Below are positions 55,796-64,000 of a stretch of DNA of 64,000 nucleotides, piece after piece. The translations under genes were made by a program, and so were the position numbers. The notes under the pieces were generated by a model, which was not told where the DNA came from, did no database searches, and saw only the letters and a list, made by a program, of their open reading frames with translations. The DNA is from NAT127 sp034717695 (GTDB lineage Bacteria > Pseudomonadota > Gammaproteobacteria > Pseudomonadales > Porticoccaceae), in the NCBI GenBank assembly GCA_034717695.1, contig JAYELS010000058.1:1-64000 (forward strand), given 5' to 3'. Within the stretch, counting starts at the first letter, position 1. The number at the start of each line of letters is the position of its first letter.

Positions 55796-56614
55796 ATGCC
55801 CCCGCCCCCACCCCCGTCCTTTCAGAATCCCGGCCGCTACAAGATGCTCATCTGCATCCGCCGCAAGCCCGGTTTGACCCGGGGGGAGTTCCAGGACTAC
55901 TGGCTGCGCCACCACGGCCCCCTGGCGGCAAGCGTCAATGCCCGGGGGCTGGCGCCGGGGATGCGCGGGTATGTGCAGAACCACACCATCGACACCGATC
56001 ACATGCGCGCCTTCCGGGAGGTGCGGGGCATGGCGGTGGAGCCCTACGACGGGGTCACCGAGGTGTGGCTCGACGATCCGGCGGACCTGGACATGGGGGA
56101 TTCCCTCAGCGACGAGATCATCGCCGCCAACCAGATGCTGATCGAGGACGAGGCGAGCTTCGTGGATCTGGAGGGCTCCTCGGTGTTCATCACCCGCGAC
56201 CACAATGTGTTCATGACCGCGCCCCGGGGTCCGTTCTGCAAGATGATCATCTGCGATCGCCGCCTCGCGACCCTGTCCCGCCAGCAGTTTCAGGATTACT
56301 GGTTGCACCACCACGCGCCCCTGGCGTCGTCGGTGCGGGAGCGGGGCCTGGCCCCGCCGATGCTCGCCTATATCCAGAACCACACCGTCGACACGCCGCT
56401 GATCGGCGCGTTCCGGGTGGCGCGGGGCATGCTCGATCCCGGCTACGATGGCCTGGCGGAAGTCTGGCTGAAGGAGATGGCGGATATCGGCAGGGTCGAT
56501 CGCGACGACCCTGCGCAGCGGGCGGCGGATGACAGGCTCCTTGAGGACGAGCTCAAGTTCGTGGATTTTGCCGGTTGCAGTGTGTTCATGGCTGCTCCTC
56601 ACCGAATTTTCTAG
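55796..56614 (+). CDS. Double EthD-domain protein
   Basis: The protein of about 272 aa contains two EthD domains. They start at MLICIRRKPGLTRGEFQDYW and MIICDRRLATLSRQQFQDYW, each with a conserved HHGPLA/HHAPLA and YxQNHTxDT block. EthD-type proteins are ferredoxin-like-fold partners in oxidative degradation pathways. The duplication within one chain would give a pseudo-dimer. The start is uncertain (ATG 55742, 55796 or later); no clear ribosome-binding site is seen. An SDR gene follows. Confidence 0.85.
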   Translation: MPPPPPPSFQNPGRYKMLICIRRKPGLTRGEFQDYWLRHHGPLAASVNARGLAPGMRGYVQNHTIDTDHMRAFREVRGMAVEPYDGVTEVWLDDPADLDMGDSLSDEIIAANQMLIEDEASFVDLEGSSVFITRDHNVFMTAPRGPFCKMIICDRRLATLSRQQFQDYWLHHHAPLASSVRERGLAPPMLAYIQNHTVDTPLIGAFRVARGMLDPGYDGLAEVWLKEMADIGRVDRDDPAQRAADDRLLEDELKFVDFAGCSVFMAAPHRIF

Positions 56615-56694
56615 CGGGCTCCGTGGTGGGGCCGCCATCCCGGCTCCACACCAAAGCCATCACCACAACCACCCTTACCCCGGAGGAGTTTCCC

Positions 56695-57471
56695 ATGTCG
56701 GGTCGTTACCAGGATAAACCCGTTCTCGTCACCGCCGCGGCCGCCGGCATCGGCGCCGCCACCGCCGAGGCTTTCGCCCGTGAGGGCGCCCGGTTGATGC
56801 TCTCCGACATCAACGTGGCGGGCGGCGAAGCCATGGTGGAGAAGCTTCGCCAGCAGGGGACCGAAGCCCATTTCCTGCGGGCCGACTGCACCAGCGAGGA
56901 GGAGGTGAAGGGATTGGTGGCGAAGACTGTCGAAACCCTCGGCGGGCTCGCCGTTGCCACCAATATCGTCGGCGACGTGGTGGGGGACGCCCATGGGCCC
57001 GAGTTCCACACCCAGAGCACGGCGGGCTGGAACGGTACCCTCGCCGTCAGCCTCAACAGTGTCTACCTGTGCATGAAGCACGAGATCGCCCACATGATCG
57101 AGCACGGTGGCGGCGCCATCTGCAACGTCACGTCCCTCGCCGCGCTGCTTTATGTGCCGGAGTCCGGCGCGGCCTACGCGGCGGCCAAGGCGGGGGTGGT
57201 GCAGCTCACCAGGTTCGCGGCGGTGACCTATGCCGACCGGGGTGTCCGGGTCAATTGCATCGCCCCCGGGGTGACGCCCACCGCCGCCTACTTCAAGGGC
57301 GGCGAGGAGATGGGCAATAGGGTCATCAGCCGCCTGCTGGAGGGCCACGCCATCAAGCGGCTGATCGAGCCCGCCGAGCAGGCCGCCGCCATGCTCTGGC
57401 TGTGCTCCGATGATGCCGCCATGGTCACCGGCCATGTGCTGCCGGTGGACGGGGGCTGGACCGCCCGCTGA
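56695..57471 (+). CDS. SDR-family oxidoreductase
   Basis: The 258-aa protein has the NAD(P) motif TAAAAGIGAATAEAFAREGA, a serine in ICNVTSLAAL and YAAAKAGVVQL as the YxxxK motif, all in classical SDR positions. It is related to the SDR encoded inside the mla operon at 59613. ATG 56695 follows GGAGGAG. It is probably co-transcribed with the EthD gene and forms a small catabolic unit. Confidence 0.9.
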   Translation: MSGRYQDKPVLVTAAAAGIGAATAEAFAREGARLMLSDINVAGGEAMVEKLRQQGTEAHFLRADCTSEEEVKGLVAKTVETLGGLAVATNIVGDVVGDAHGPEFHTQSTAGWNGTLAVSLNSVYLCMKHEIAHMIEHGGGAICNVTSLAALLYVPESGAAYAAAKAGVVQLTRFAAVTYADRGVRVNCIAPGVTPTAAYFKGGEEMGNRVISRLLEGHAIKRLIEPAEQAAAMLWLCSDDAAMVTGHVLPVDGGWTAR

Positions 57472-57501
57472 GGGCGAGACCGGGTCGGCGCTCCGGAAAC
57501 A

Positions 57502-57527
57502 ACAACGCCCGCGATCGCGGGCGTTGT
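57502..57527 (+). terminator. Perfect 26-bp palindrome between convergent genes
   Basis: ACAACGCCC GCGATCGC GGGCGTTGT is a perfect inverted repeat centred at 57514/57515, between the SDR stop (57471) and the LLM stop (57560). It can serve as a bidirectional terminator hairpin for both convergent genes. Confidence 0.7.
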
Positions 57528-57559
57528 CGGTGTGGCGCCTTGCCTCGGGCAAAGGGGCA

Positions 57560-58561
57560 TCAGCCCTTCAGGAGCCGCGCCAGGGCCCGCATGTTGCCCT
57601 GGCGGTCGGCGTGGCCGGGCATGTTGGTGACAAAGGCGGAAACGCCGAGATTTTCCAGCCCGTCGAGCAGTGCCTTTACCTCCGCCTCGGTGCCCATCAC
57701 GGTATCGAAGCCGGCGAGGTACTCGGTGAGATCCTCCCCCAGTTCATCCAGCAGGCGGGCATTCCTGCCGCCGGCCACCACGTGCTCCGAGGGGTCGTAG
57801 CGGCGCTGCAATTCGGCGAGGGCGGGGCGCAGGTGCTCCGGCACCCGGGCCAGCAGCTCGGGGGTGCGGATCGCCATGCCGTTCACCACGATAAAAGCCT
57901 TGAGGTCGTCGATGGCCTCGCGGCGGCTGGGGCGGATCGAGCAGAACGCGGTCACCTGGATATCCACCTCGTCGGGATTGCGGCCGGCGTCGATGGCCCC
58001 CTGGCGCACGGCGGCGATCTTGCGGGCGGTGAGGTCGAGGTCCATGTTGGTGAACATGATCACCCCGTCGGCCTTTTCGCCGGCCAGCTTCAGTGCCTTG
58101 GGGCCGAACGCCGAGTAGTAGATGGGCGTCTTGCAGGGCAGGTGCAGGGGGGCGACATGGGCGCCCTGGTAGGTGGCGGGTTTGCCGTCGAGCAGATCCT
58201 TCAGGGCATCCCAATACTCGCGGATCTCCACCTGGGTGGCGGGGTGCAGGCCCGCCGCCATCACGTTGCTGCCGCCGGTGGCAAGGCCCATGGCGATGCG
58301 GCCACCGCTCAGGGATTGCAGGGTGGCGAGGCTGCTGGCGGCCACCAGTGGGTGGCGCAGGAACGGCGAGGTCACCCAGGGGGTGATGGTGGCCCGGTCG
58401 GTTTCCAGGGCGGCGATGGTCATCGAGATGTACAGCTCCCGCCAGCCGGCCGGCGAGTCGCCGATGCCGATGATGTCGTAGCCCAGTTCGTTGGACAGGC
58501 GCAGTTCCTCGCGAAAGGTCTCGACACTCTCGCCCCACAGGTGGCATACCCCGAGTTTCAT
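57560..58561 (-). CDS. LLM-class flavin-dependent oxidoreductase
   Basis: The 333-aa protein has the luciferase-like barrel: MKLGVCHLWGES start, LGYDIIGIGDSPAGW, a VTSPFLRHPLVAASSLATLQ segment and SGGRIAMGLATGGSNV. This pattern is typical of F420-dependent (methylene-H4MPT-reductase-like) LLM proteins. It differs from the LLM protein at 7191. AAAGGAGA upstream fixes ATG 58561; the longer frame to 58645 lacks support. The substrate is unknown. Confidence 0.87.
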   Translation of the reverse strand: MKLGVCHLWGESVETFREELRLSNELGYDIIGIGDSPAGWRELYISMTIAALETDRATITPWVTSPFLRHPLVAASSLATLQSLSGGRIAMGLATGGSNVMAAGLHPATQVEIREYWDALKDLLDGKPATYQGAHVAPLHLPCKTPIYYSAFGPKALKLAGEKADGVIMFTNMDLDLTARKIAAVRQGAIDAGRNPDEVDIQVTAFCSIRPSRREAIDDLKAFIVVNGMAIRTPELLARVPEHLRPALAELQRRYDPSEHVVAGGRNARLLDELGEDLTEYLAGFDTVMGTEAEVKALLDGLENLGVSAFVTNMPGHADRQGNMRALARLLKG

Positions 58562-58770
58562 GCTGGTCTCCTTTGTGATCCGGTTATCTTGTGCTCGACG
58601 CTTTTTGGCAGGCGGTACTTTCCCGGCAATCCCCGCCGCCGTCAACCCGCTTGCCTGGGGCCCCTGGCGAGGCCCCGCGTTTTTATGCCGGGCTTGCGCG
58701 GGCCCGGCTTACATTCCCCGTCCGCTGTGGTTATGCTCGCACCATCGGCTTTGGGGGTGTGACGGCAGAG

Positions 58771-59586
58771 ATGGGCAATTCCGCGACAGAGGATCTGGTC
58801 AATATCCGCAATGTCAGCTTCGCCTATGAAGAGCGGGCGATCCTCAGGGACATCAACCTGCGGGTGCCCCGGGGCAAGGTGGTGGCCATCATGGGCAGCA
58901 GCGGCTGTGGCAAGACCACCCTGTTGCGCCTGATCGGCGGCCAGTTGCGCCCCACCCGGGGCGATGTGGTGGTGGACGGCCAGTCGGTGCCGGCCCTCGC
59001 CACCCGGGAGCTGGTCCAGCTGCGCCGCAAGATGGGCATGCTGTTCCAGATGGGCGCCCTGTTCACCGACATGAACGTGTTCGACAACGTCGCCTTCCAG
59101 ATGCGGGAGCACACCGATCTGCCGGAGGCGATGATCCGCGACCTGACCCTGATGAAGCTCCACGCCGTGGGCCTGCGGGGCGCCTGGAAGCTGATGCCCT
59201 CGGAACTCTCCGGCGGCATGGCCCGCCGCGTGGCCCTGGCCCGGGCCATCGCCCTCGACCCGATGCTGATCATGTACGACGAGCCCTTCGCGGGCCTCGA
59301 CCCCATTTCCCTGGCGGTGATCGGGCGGCTGATCCGCACCCTCAACGACGCCCTCGGGGCCACCTCCATCGTGGTGACCCACGATGTGCAGGAATCCCTC
59401 AAGATCGTCGATTATGTCTACCTGGTGTCGGACGGCGCAGTGATCGCCGAGGGTTCGGTGGACGACATTCACCGCTCCGCCGACCCCTACGTGCGCCAGT
59501 TTGTCGACGCCCGGGCCGACGGCCCGGTGGCTTTCCATTACCCCGCCGAGGATTACCGCGCCATGCTGCTGGATGGCCGCGGATGA
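58771..59586 (+). CDS. mlaF: Mla phospholipid transport ABC ATPase
   Basis: The protein of about 271 aa has Walker A GSSGCGKT at residues 42-49, the ABC signature LSGGMARRVALARAIALDP and Walker B LIMYDEPFAGLDP. The MlaF-specific LFQMGALFTDMNVFDNVAFQ segment is present. It powers retrograde or anterograde lipid movement at the inner membrane. ATG 58771 is chosen; GTG 58759 is possible. Unusually, an SDR gene lies between it and mlaE. Confidence 0.93.
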   Translation: MGNSATEDLVNIRNVSFAYEERAILRDINLRVPRGKVVAIMGSSGCGKTTLLRLIGGQLRPTRGDVVVDGQSVPALATRELVQLRRKMGMLFQMGALFTDMNVFDNVAFQMREHTDLPEAMIRDLTLMKLHAVGLRGAWKLMPSELSGGMARRVALARAIALDPMLIMYDEPFAGLDPISLAVIGRLIRTLNDALGATSIVVTHDVQESLKIVDYVYLVSDGAVIAEGSVDDIHRSADPYVRQFVDARADGPVAFHYPAEDYRAMLLDGRG

Positions 59587-59612
59587 CCGGCCCGGATCGC
59601 GAGGAGCATTCC

Positions 59613-60431
59613 ATGGGACGATTTACCGACAGGGTGGTGCTGGTGGCCGGTGGCGCCAGTGGCATCGGCGCCGCCACCAGCGAGGCCTTTGCCCGGGAGG
59701 GCGCCCGGGTGGTGATCGCCGACATCCAGGATGAGCGTGGCGAGGCCCTGGCCGCGCGCATCGGCACCGGTGGCGGCCGCGCCCGCTACCTGCACTGCGA
59801 CTGCACCGATGGCGCCCAGGTGGCCCGCACGGTGGCGCGGGTGGTGGCGGAGTTCGGCGGCCTTGACGTGGCCGCCAATGTGCTCGGCGGCGCCCACCGG
59901 GACGATGTGCCGGGCAACAGCGTGCACAACACCGGCGAGGAGGCCTTCGACGCCACCCTGGCCATTTCCCTGCGCAGCATCTTCCTGCTGATGAAGCACG
60001 AGATTGCCCAGATGATGGAGCACGGCGGCGGCGCCATCGTCAATGTCTCGTCCATGGCCTCCAAGGCGGCGGAACGGCACGCCACCCTGGCCTACGGCAT
60101 CGCCAAGGCGGGGCTCAACCACCTCACCCAGTTCGCCGCCACCGATTACGCCCGCCACAATATCCGCGTCAACGCCATCCTCCCCGGCATCACCGCCACC
60201 CCCATGTTGCGCAACCTGTTCAGCGAGACGGAGATCGTCGAGATGTGCGCCGGCCAGCAGGCCATCGCCCGGGCGGTGGAGCCCCATGAGCAGGCCAACG
60301 CCATCCTCTGGCTGGCGTCCGACGAGGCGGCGATGATCACCGGGGTACTGTTGCCGGTGGACGGCGGGCGCGGGGCCTTTGGCCTGCAGGGGCCGCCGGC
60401 CTCGGCGGTGGCGAGGCAGTTGCGTCAATGA
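59613..60431 (+). CDS. SDR-family oxidoreductase inside the mla operon
   Basis: The 272-aa protein has AGGASGIGAATSEAFAREGA, a serine in IVNVSSMASKA and YGIAKAGLNHL, a classical SDR. It resembles the SDR at 56695. It starts 26 bases after mlaF (GAGGAG before ATG 59613), and its stop overlaps the mlaE start (ATGA), so it is translationally built into the operon. No standard Mla role for an SDR is known. It could act on a lipid or steroid, or be an insertion kept in frame by the operon. Confidence 0.9.
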   Translation: MGRFTDRVVLVAGGASGIGAATSEAFAREGARVVIADIQDERGEALAARIGTGGGRARYLHCDCTDGAQVARTVARVVAEFGGLDVAANVLGGAHRDDVPGNSVHNTGEEAFDATLAISLRSIFLLMKHEIAQMMEHGGGAIVNVSSMASKAAERHATLAYGIAKAGLNHLTQFAATDYARHNIRVNAILPGITATPMLRNLFSETEIVEMCAGQQAIARAVEPHEQANAILWLASDEAAMITGVLLPVDGGRGAFGLQGPPASAVARQLRQ

Positions 60432-61231
60432 CCTCGCCACTGACGCTTCCCGCACGGTTGATCAGGGCCCTGGGCCACCGGGTCACCGACAACCTGATCA
60501 GCCTCGGCATCGCCGCGCGGTTCTTCGTCGCCCTGCTGACGTCGTCCGCCATCTGCCTGCGCCGCCCCGGGCTGGTGGTGCGGGAGATGTACTTCATCGG
60601 GGTGATGTCCCTGGTGATCATCCTGGTGTCGGGGCTGTTCGTCGGCCTGGTGTTGGGCCTGCAGATGTACGACACCCTGGAGCGCTTCGGCTCCGGCGAC
60701 ATCGTCGGCATGGTAGTGGCCCTGTCCCTGGTGCGGGAGCTGGGGCCGGTGCTCTCGGCGCTGCTCATTTCGAGCCGCGCGGGCTCGGCGGTGACGGCGG
60801 AGATCGGCCTGATGAAAACCACCGAGCAACTGAGCGCCATGGAGATGATGGCCATCCAGCCGGTGGCCCGGGTGGTGGCGCCGCGCTTCTGGGCCGGGGT
60901 TTTCTCGGTGCCCCTGCTCACCTCGATTTTCAACGTCACCGGCATCTTTGGCGGCTACCTGGTGGCGGTGCACCTGCTCGGGGTGGATGCCGGCACCTTC
61001 TGGTCGCAGATGCAGTCGGCGGTGGATTTCCGTATCGACGTGGTCAACGGCATCATCAAGAGCGTCTTTTTTGCCGTGGCCATCATTTTCATCGCGGTCT
61101 ATCAGGGCTACCACGCCACCCCCACCGCCGAGGGGGTCTCCCTCGCCACCACCCAGACGGTGGTGAAGTCGGCGCTGGTGGTGCTGGGGATGGATTTCGT
61201 CCTGACCGCCTTCATGTTCAGGGGCCTTTAG
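60428..61231 (+). CDS. mlaE: Mla phospholipid transport permease
   Basis: The 267-aa protein is an integral membrane permease with the MlaE family block RELGPVLSALLISSRAGSAV and the EQLSAMEMMAIQPVARVVAP coupling helix. It forms the inner-membrane channel of the Mla complex with MlaF, MlaD and MlaB. Start overlaps the SDR stop. Confidence 0.94.
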   Translation: MTSPLTLPARLIRALGHRVTDNLISLGIAARFFVALLTSSAICLRRPGLVVREMYFIGVMSLVIILVSGLFVGLVLGLQMYDTLERFGSGDIVGMVVALSLVRELGPVLSALLISSRAGSAVTAEIGLMKTTEQLSAMEMMAIQPVARVVAPRFWAGVFSVPLLTSIFNVTGIFGGYLVAVHLLGVDAGTFWSQMQSAVDFRIDVVNGIIKSVFFAVAIIFIAVYQGYHATPTAEGVSLATTQTVVKSALVVLGMDFVLTAFMFRGL

Positions 61232-61246
61232 GCCGGGAGTAGCGCA

Positions 61247-61717
61247 ATGAACCGCCAGGTGCTGGATTTCTGGGTTGGCCTTTTCGTCGCCGTGGGCATT
61301 GCCGCCACGGTGTTCATCGCCCTGCAGGTGGCGAACCTCACCACCCTGCAGCGGGGCGCGGTCTACACCGTGCAAGCGGAGTTCGACAATATCGGCGGCC
61401 TCAAGGTGCGGGCCCCGGTGAAGAGCGCCGGGGTCACCGTGGGTCGGGTGAGCGACATCCGCTACGACAGCGACCAGCACAAGGCGGTGGTGAGCCTCGC
61501 CATCGACAGCCAGTATCAATTCAGCGCCGATACCTCCCTCAGCATTCTCACCTCCGGGCTGCTCGGCGAGCAGTACATCGGCGTGCAGAGCGGCAGCGAT
61601 GCCGAGCTGCTCCAGGACGGCGATGTGGTGTGGCTCACCTCCTCCGCCATCGTGCTGGAAAACCTCATCGGCGAGGTGCTGTTCAACCGCGCCCAGGACG
61701 GAGGGACCACGCAATGA
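61247..61717 (+). CDS. mlaD: Mla MCE-domain substrate-binding protein
   Basis: The 156-aa protein has one N-terminal membrane helix (about residues 8-28) and an MCE domain (VYTVQAEFDNIGGLKVRAPV, SAGVTVGRVSDI, LSILTSGLLGEQYIGVQSG). MlaD forms a hexameric ring in the periplasm that passes lipids. Its stop overlaps the mlaC start. Confidence 0.94.
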   Translation: MNRQVLDFWVGLFVAVGIAATVFIALQVANLTTLQRGAVYTVQAEFDNIGGLKVRAPVKSAGVTVGRVSDIRYDSDQHKAVVSLAIDSQYQFSADTSLSILTSGLLGEQYIGVQSGSDAELLQDGDVVWLTSSAIVLENLIGEVLFNRAQDGGTTQ

Positions 61718-62325
61718 AAACGCTGATCACCCAGCTGTGGCTGCTCGCCTGCCTGCTGTTGGCCGTCGCGGTTGAGGCCGAGCCCCTGGAGCCCCGGCGC
61801 CTGGTGGAGCTCACCGTCGATGAGGTGATGGCGGACATGAAGGCCAGCGCCGAGACCTATACCCGCGACCCCGCCGCCCTCCAGGCCATGGTGATCGAGC
61901 GGGTCGGCCCCCACTTCAACTTCCCGCGCATGGCGCAGCTGGCCATGGCACGCCACTGGGCCACCGCCACGCCGGCCCAGCGGCGCGCCATCGCGGGGGA
62001 GTTCCGCACCCTGCTGGCGCGCACTTACGCCAACGCCATGTTCGAATACCGCGACGCCCCCATCCGGGTGATGGGGGAGCAAAAAAGCAATCCCCGCAAC
62101 CGGGTGGTCAAGCTCCGCCTCGACTCCCCCAGCGGCCAGCCGGTGGACCTGCTGGTGCGCCTCGAAAACCGCAACGAGCGCTGGCAGGTGATCGACGTGG
62201 TGGTGGGGGGCATCAGCCTGGTGATCACCTACAGGGGCGCCTTCAACGACCGCATCGGCAAATCCGGCATCGATGGGCTGATCGCCGACATGCGCGGCAA
62301 CAACCTCGGGGTCAGCGTCCAGTGA
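61714..62325 (+). CDS. mlaC: Mla periplasmic lipid carrier
   Basis: The 203-aa protein has a signal peptide ending AVEAEP and the MlaC fold (FNFPRMAQLAMARHWATATP, EFRTLLARTYANAMFEYRD, WQVIDVVVGGISLVITYR). It ferries phospholipid between membranes. The start overlaps the mlaD stop and its own stop overlaps mlaB. Confidence 0.94.
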   Translation: MKTLITQLWLLACLLLAVAVEAEPLEPRRLVELTVDEVMADMKASAETYTRDPAALQAMVIERVGPHFNFPRMAQLAMARHWATATPAQRRAIAGEFRTLLARTYANAMFEYRDAPIRVMGEQKSNPRNRVVKLRLDSPSGQPVDLLVRLENRNERWQVIDVVVGGISLVITYRGAFNDRIGKSGIDGLIADMRGNNLGVSVQ

Positions 62326-62702
62326 GCGCCGCGAGCGTGCGCCGCGACGGGCGGGTGCTTTACCTCGAGGGGGCGGTCACCTTCGCCTCGGCGGCGTCCC
62401 TGTTGCCCGCCCTGGAACGCCTGATCGACGACTGTGCCGCCGATTCCGGCGAGCCCAAGGGGGATGGCCCCGCGCCAACCCTGATTCTCGACTGCGGCGC
62501 CTTGGTGAACAGCGACTCCGCCGCCCTGTCCGTGCTGATGGCCGCCACCCGCAGGGCGGTTGCCGCGGGTCTGTCCCCCGTCATCGCGGGGCTCGGCGGG
62601 CAGCTGGCGAGCCTTTCCCGCCTTTATGGCATCGACCCGATTCTAGGCCTCGGCGACGTCGTTCGGCAGGAAATCCCTAGTAATAATTTGGAGGTAGAGT
62701 GA
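62322..62702 (+). CDS. mlaB: Mla STAS-domain protein
   Basis: The 126-aa protein starts at GTG 62322 and has a STAS domain (RVLYLEGAVTFASAASLLPA, LILDCGALVNSDSAALSVLM). MlaB binds MlaF and is needed for complex stability. It is the last gene of the operon; base composition drops sharply soon after its stop. Confidence 0.9.
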   Translation: MSAASVRRDGRVLYLEGAVTFASAASLLPALERLIDDCAADSGEPKGDGPAPTLILDCGALVNSDSAALSVLMAATRRAVAAGLSPVIAGLGGQLASLSRLYGIDPILGLGDVVRQEIPSNNLEVE

Positions 62703-62762
62703 GCGTGCTCGACATTGACAGCGGAATTCCATTCGGGAAGTAGCAACGCGAGGATTGCAGTT

Positions 62763-64000
62763 ATGCCAGTTCCCATTATTGACCTATTTGCAGGCCCTGG
62801 AGGGCTCGGAGAGGGTTTTGCCTCTCTGAGGGGCTACAAGCGTAAACCATTCTTCGAAATTGCCCTGTCGATCGAGAAGGACGCTGTTGCACATAAAACT
62901 TTGATGCTCAGGGCAGTGTTCAGACGACTACGTGGCACAAGGGACGTCAAGCACTACTACAGCTACATAAGGGGAGATATCGACGAGCACACTTTCCGCC
63001 AAATCCCCGCTGTGGCCCGTGCCTTCAAGCATGCAACCGCAGAGGCGAGATGCCTGGAACTTGGAAAGTCCGATGAGACCAGTATTGACAGGGATATCCG
63101 CGCCGCGCTGCAAGGGCAGGAAACCTGGGTGCTGATAGGTGGCCCGCCCTGTCAAGCTTATTCCTTGGCGGGACGTTCGCGGCGTGCCAACGACAAGAAT
63201 TTTCACAAGGATGAAAAACATTTTCTCTACAGGGAATACCTGCGAATCATCCAGGTACACAGACCGACTATCTTTGTAATGGAGAACGTCAAGGGGCTAT
63301 TGTCGTCGAAACATTCCGGGAACCCGATGTTCGAGAAGATCATTGCAGACCTGTCGTCACCCTCTGATGGTCTGGAGTATGAAATTCGTTCCTTCACAAA
63401 GCGGGGCAGCAGCGACTCTCTTGAGCCTTTGGACTATCTCATTCGTTCCGAGCATTATGGCATACCGCAGAGCAGACATCGGGTGATCCTGCTCGGTGTG
63501 CGGAAGGGGTTCGGTATACCTCAGCATCAGTTGTTGGTGCCTTCATCAAAGCCGGTGAAGGTCGGCCAGGCCATAGGTGATCTGCCGAAGATTCGGAGCA
63601 AACTGTCGCGAGGGGACTCTCTGGAGGCATGGCGTAAAGCCGTTAAGTCTGCGCCGGACTATGTCAAGGGATGGCGTTCGGAGCTCGAATCCGACATGAT
63701 CGATTCGATGCATGCCTTTGCCGCCGCAGCGACCAGTTCCACAACGGGAGGAGCTTTCATTCCATGGAATCCCAGAAAGTCAAGAGAGCCTTCCGAGTTG
63801 CAAAAATGGTTGTATGATCGAAGCTTGGGAGGCATATGCCAGCATGAAGCGCGTTCACACATGGCATCAGATCTGGCCCGATACCTCTTTTCCGCCACCT
63901 TTGCCTATTCGCAGGGATATTCCCCTCGACTGGATGTCTTTCCTCCCAAGCTGTTGCCAGATCACATAAACGTACAATCCTGGAACGTAGCCGAAACCAT
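62763..64000 (+). CDS. C5-cytosine DNA methyltransferase, 3' end outside window
   Basis: From ATG 62763 the frame stays open to the window end (412 codons). It carries the C5-methyltransferase motifs in order: I (FAGPGG, residues 9-14), IV with the catalytic cysteine at residue 130 (GGPPCQAYS), VI (VMENVKG) and VIII (PQSRHRV). The target-recognition region and motifs IX/X lie near or past the edge. It is probably part of a restriction-modification or related defence system; the partner gene would be beyond the window. GC content is clearly lower than in the upstream operon, suggesting acquisition by transfer. Confidence 0.92.
   Translation, partial: MPVPIIDLFAGPGGLGEGFASLRGYKRKPFFEIALSIEKDAVAHKTLMLRAVFRRLRGTRDVKHYYSYIRGDIDEHTFRQIPAVARAFKHATAEARCLELGKSDETSIDRDIRAALQGQETWVLIGGPPCQAYSLAGRSRRANDKNFHKDEKHFLYREYLRIIQVHRPTIFVMENVKGLLSSKHSGNPMFEKIIADLSSPSDGLEYEIRSFTKRGSSDSLEPLDYLIRSEHYGIPQSRHRVILLGVRKGFGIPQHQLLVPSSKPVKVGQAIGDLPKIRSKLSRGDSLEAWRKAVKSAPDYVKGWRSELESDMIDSMHAFAAAATSSTTGGAFIPWNPRKSREPSELQKWLYDRSLGGICQHEARSHMASDLARYLFSATFAYSQGYSPRLDVFPPKLLPDHINVQSWNVAET

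Overview
The window is high-GC, tightly packed bacterial DNA. HolD-like/RimI, PssA, LeuA, NfeD/stomatin and a complete Mla lipid-transport operon, together with several TonB-dependent receptors, Tat-exported proteins and beta-oxidation genes, point to a Gram-negative gammaproteobacterium. The gene mix suggests a marine, hydrophobic-substrate-degrading lineage of the Cellvibrionales/Spongiibacteraceae/Halieaceae kind; that placement is inference from gene content only.

Layout. 1-123: end of a probable IS5-family element next to a TonB receptor gene (151-2571). 2726-8264: LuxE-like and LuxC-like fatty-acyl reductase subunits, an MFS transporter and a luciferase-fold oxidoreductase. 8482-9486: AraC regulator. 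9797-26735: the most unusual part, a five-gene module present twice in tandem. Its order is an uncharacterised exported protein (A), a membrane-anchored DUF1592/DUF1588-type c-heme protein (B), a Tat-exported DUF1552 protein (C), a secreted three-repeat COG4315-type protein (D) and a TonB receptor (E). Between the copies lie a c'-type cytochrome and a high-potential iron-sulfur protein. 26779-33878: a D-domain remnant, an exported GST-like protein, an amidohydrolase, a frameshifted type-B carboxylesterase, an HSL-type esterase and a membrane-anchored beta-propeller. 33894-36618: SDR, AraC remnant, APH-like phosphotransferase. 36778-46174: acyl-CoA ligase, thiolase, FadB/FadJ-like protein, acyl-CoA dehydrogenase and a MalT-like LuxR regulator, bracketed by two copies of a CGTCAGA heptamer repeat element. 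46396-47916: Tat-exported amidase. 48162-54283: housekeeping block. 54364-58561: c-type cytochrome, double EthD protein, SDR, LLM oxidoreductase. 58771-62702: mlaF-SDR-mlaE-mlaD-mlaC-mlaB. 62763-64000: 5' part of a C5-cytosine DNA methyltransferase in visibly lower-GC sequence.

How the parts may work together (inference): TonB receptors bring a hydrophobic or bulky substrate into the periplasm. The duplicated B/C/A/D proteins, with soluble or lipid-anchored redox carriers, may oxidise it there, and the esterases, amidohydrolase and amidase may hydrolyse it. Cytoplasmic CoA activation and beta-oxidation would finish the job. An octamer, ATAACGAT, lies exactly 27 nt before the start codons of the AraC gene and of both module TonB receptors, which suggests shared control.

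Three genes in the module region carry single lesions: an in-frame TAG where Gln is expected in E copy 1, the same in A copy 2, and a one-base frameshift in the carboxylesterase. The flanking frames are otherwise intact, so these are recent decay, read-through, or sequence errors.
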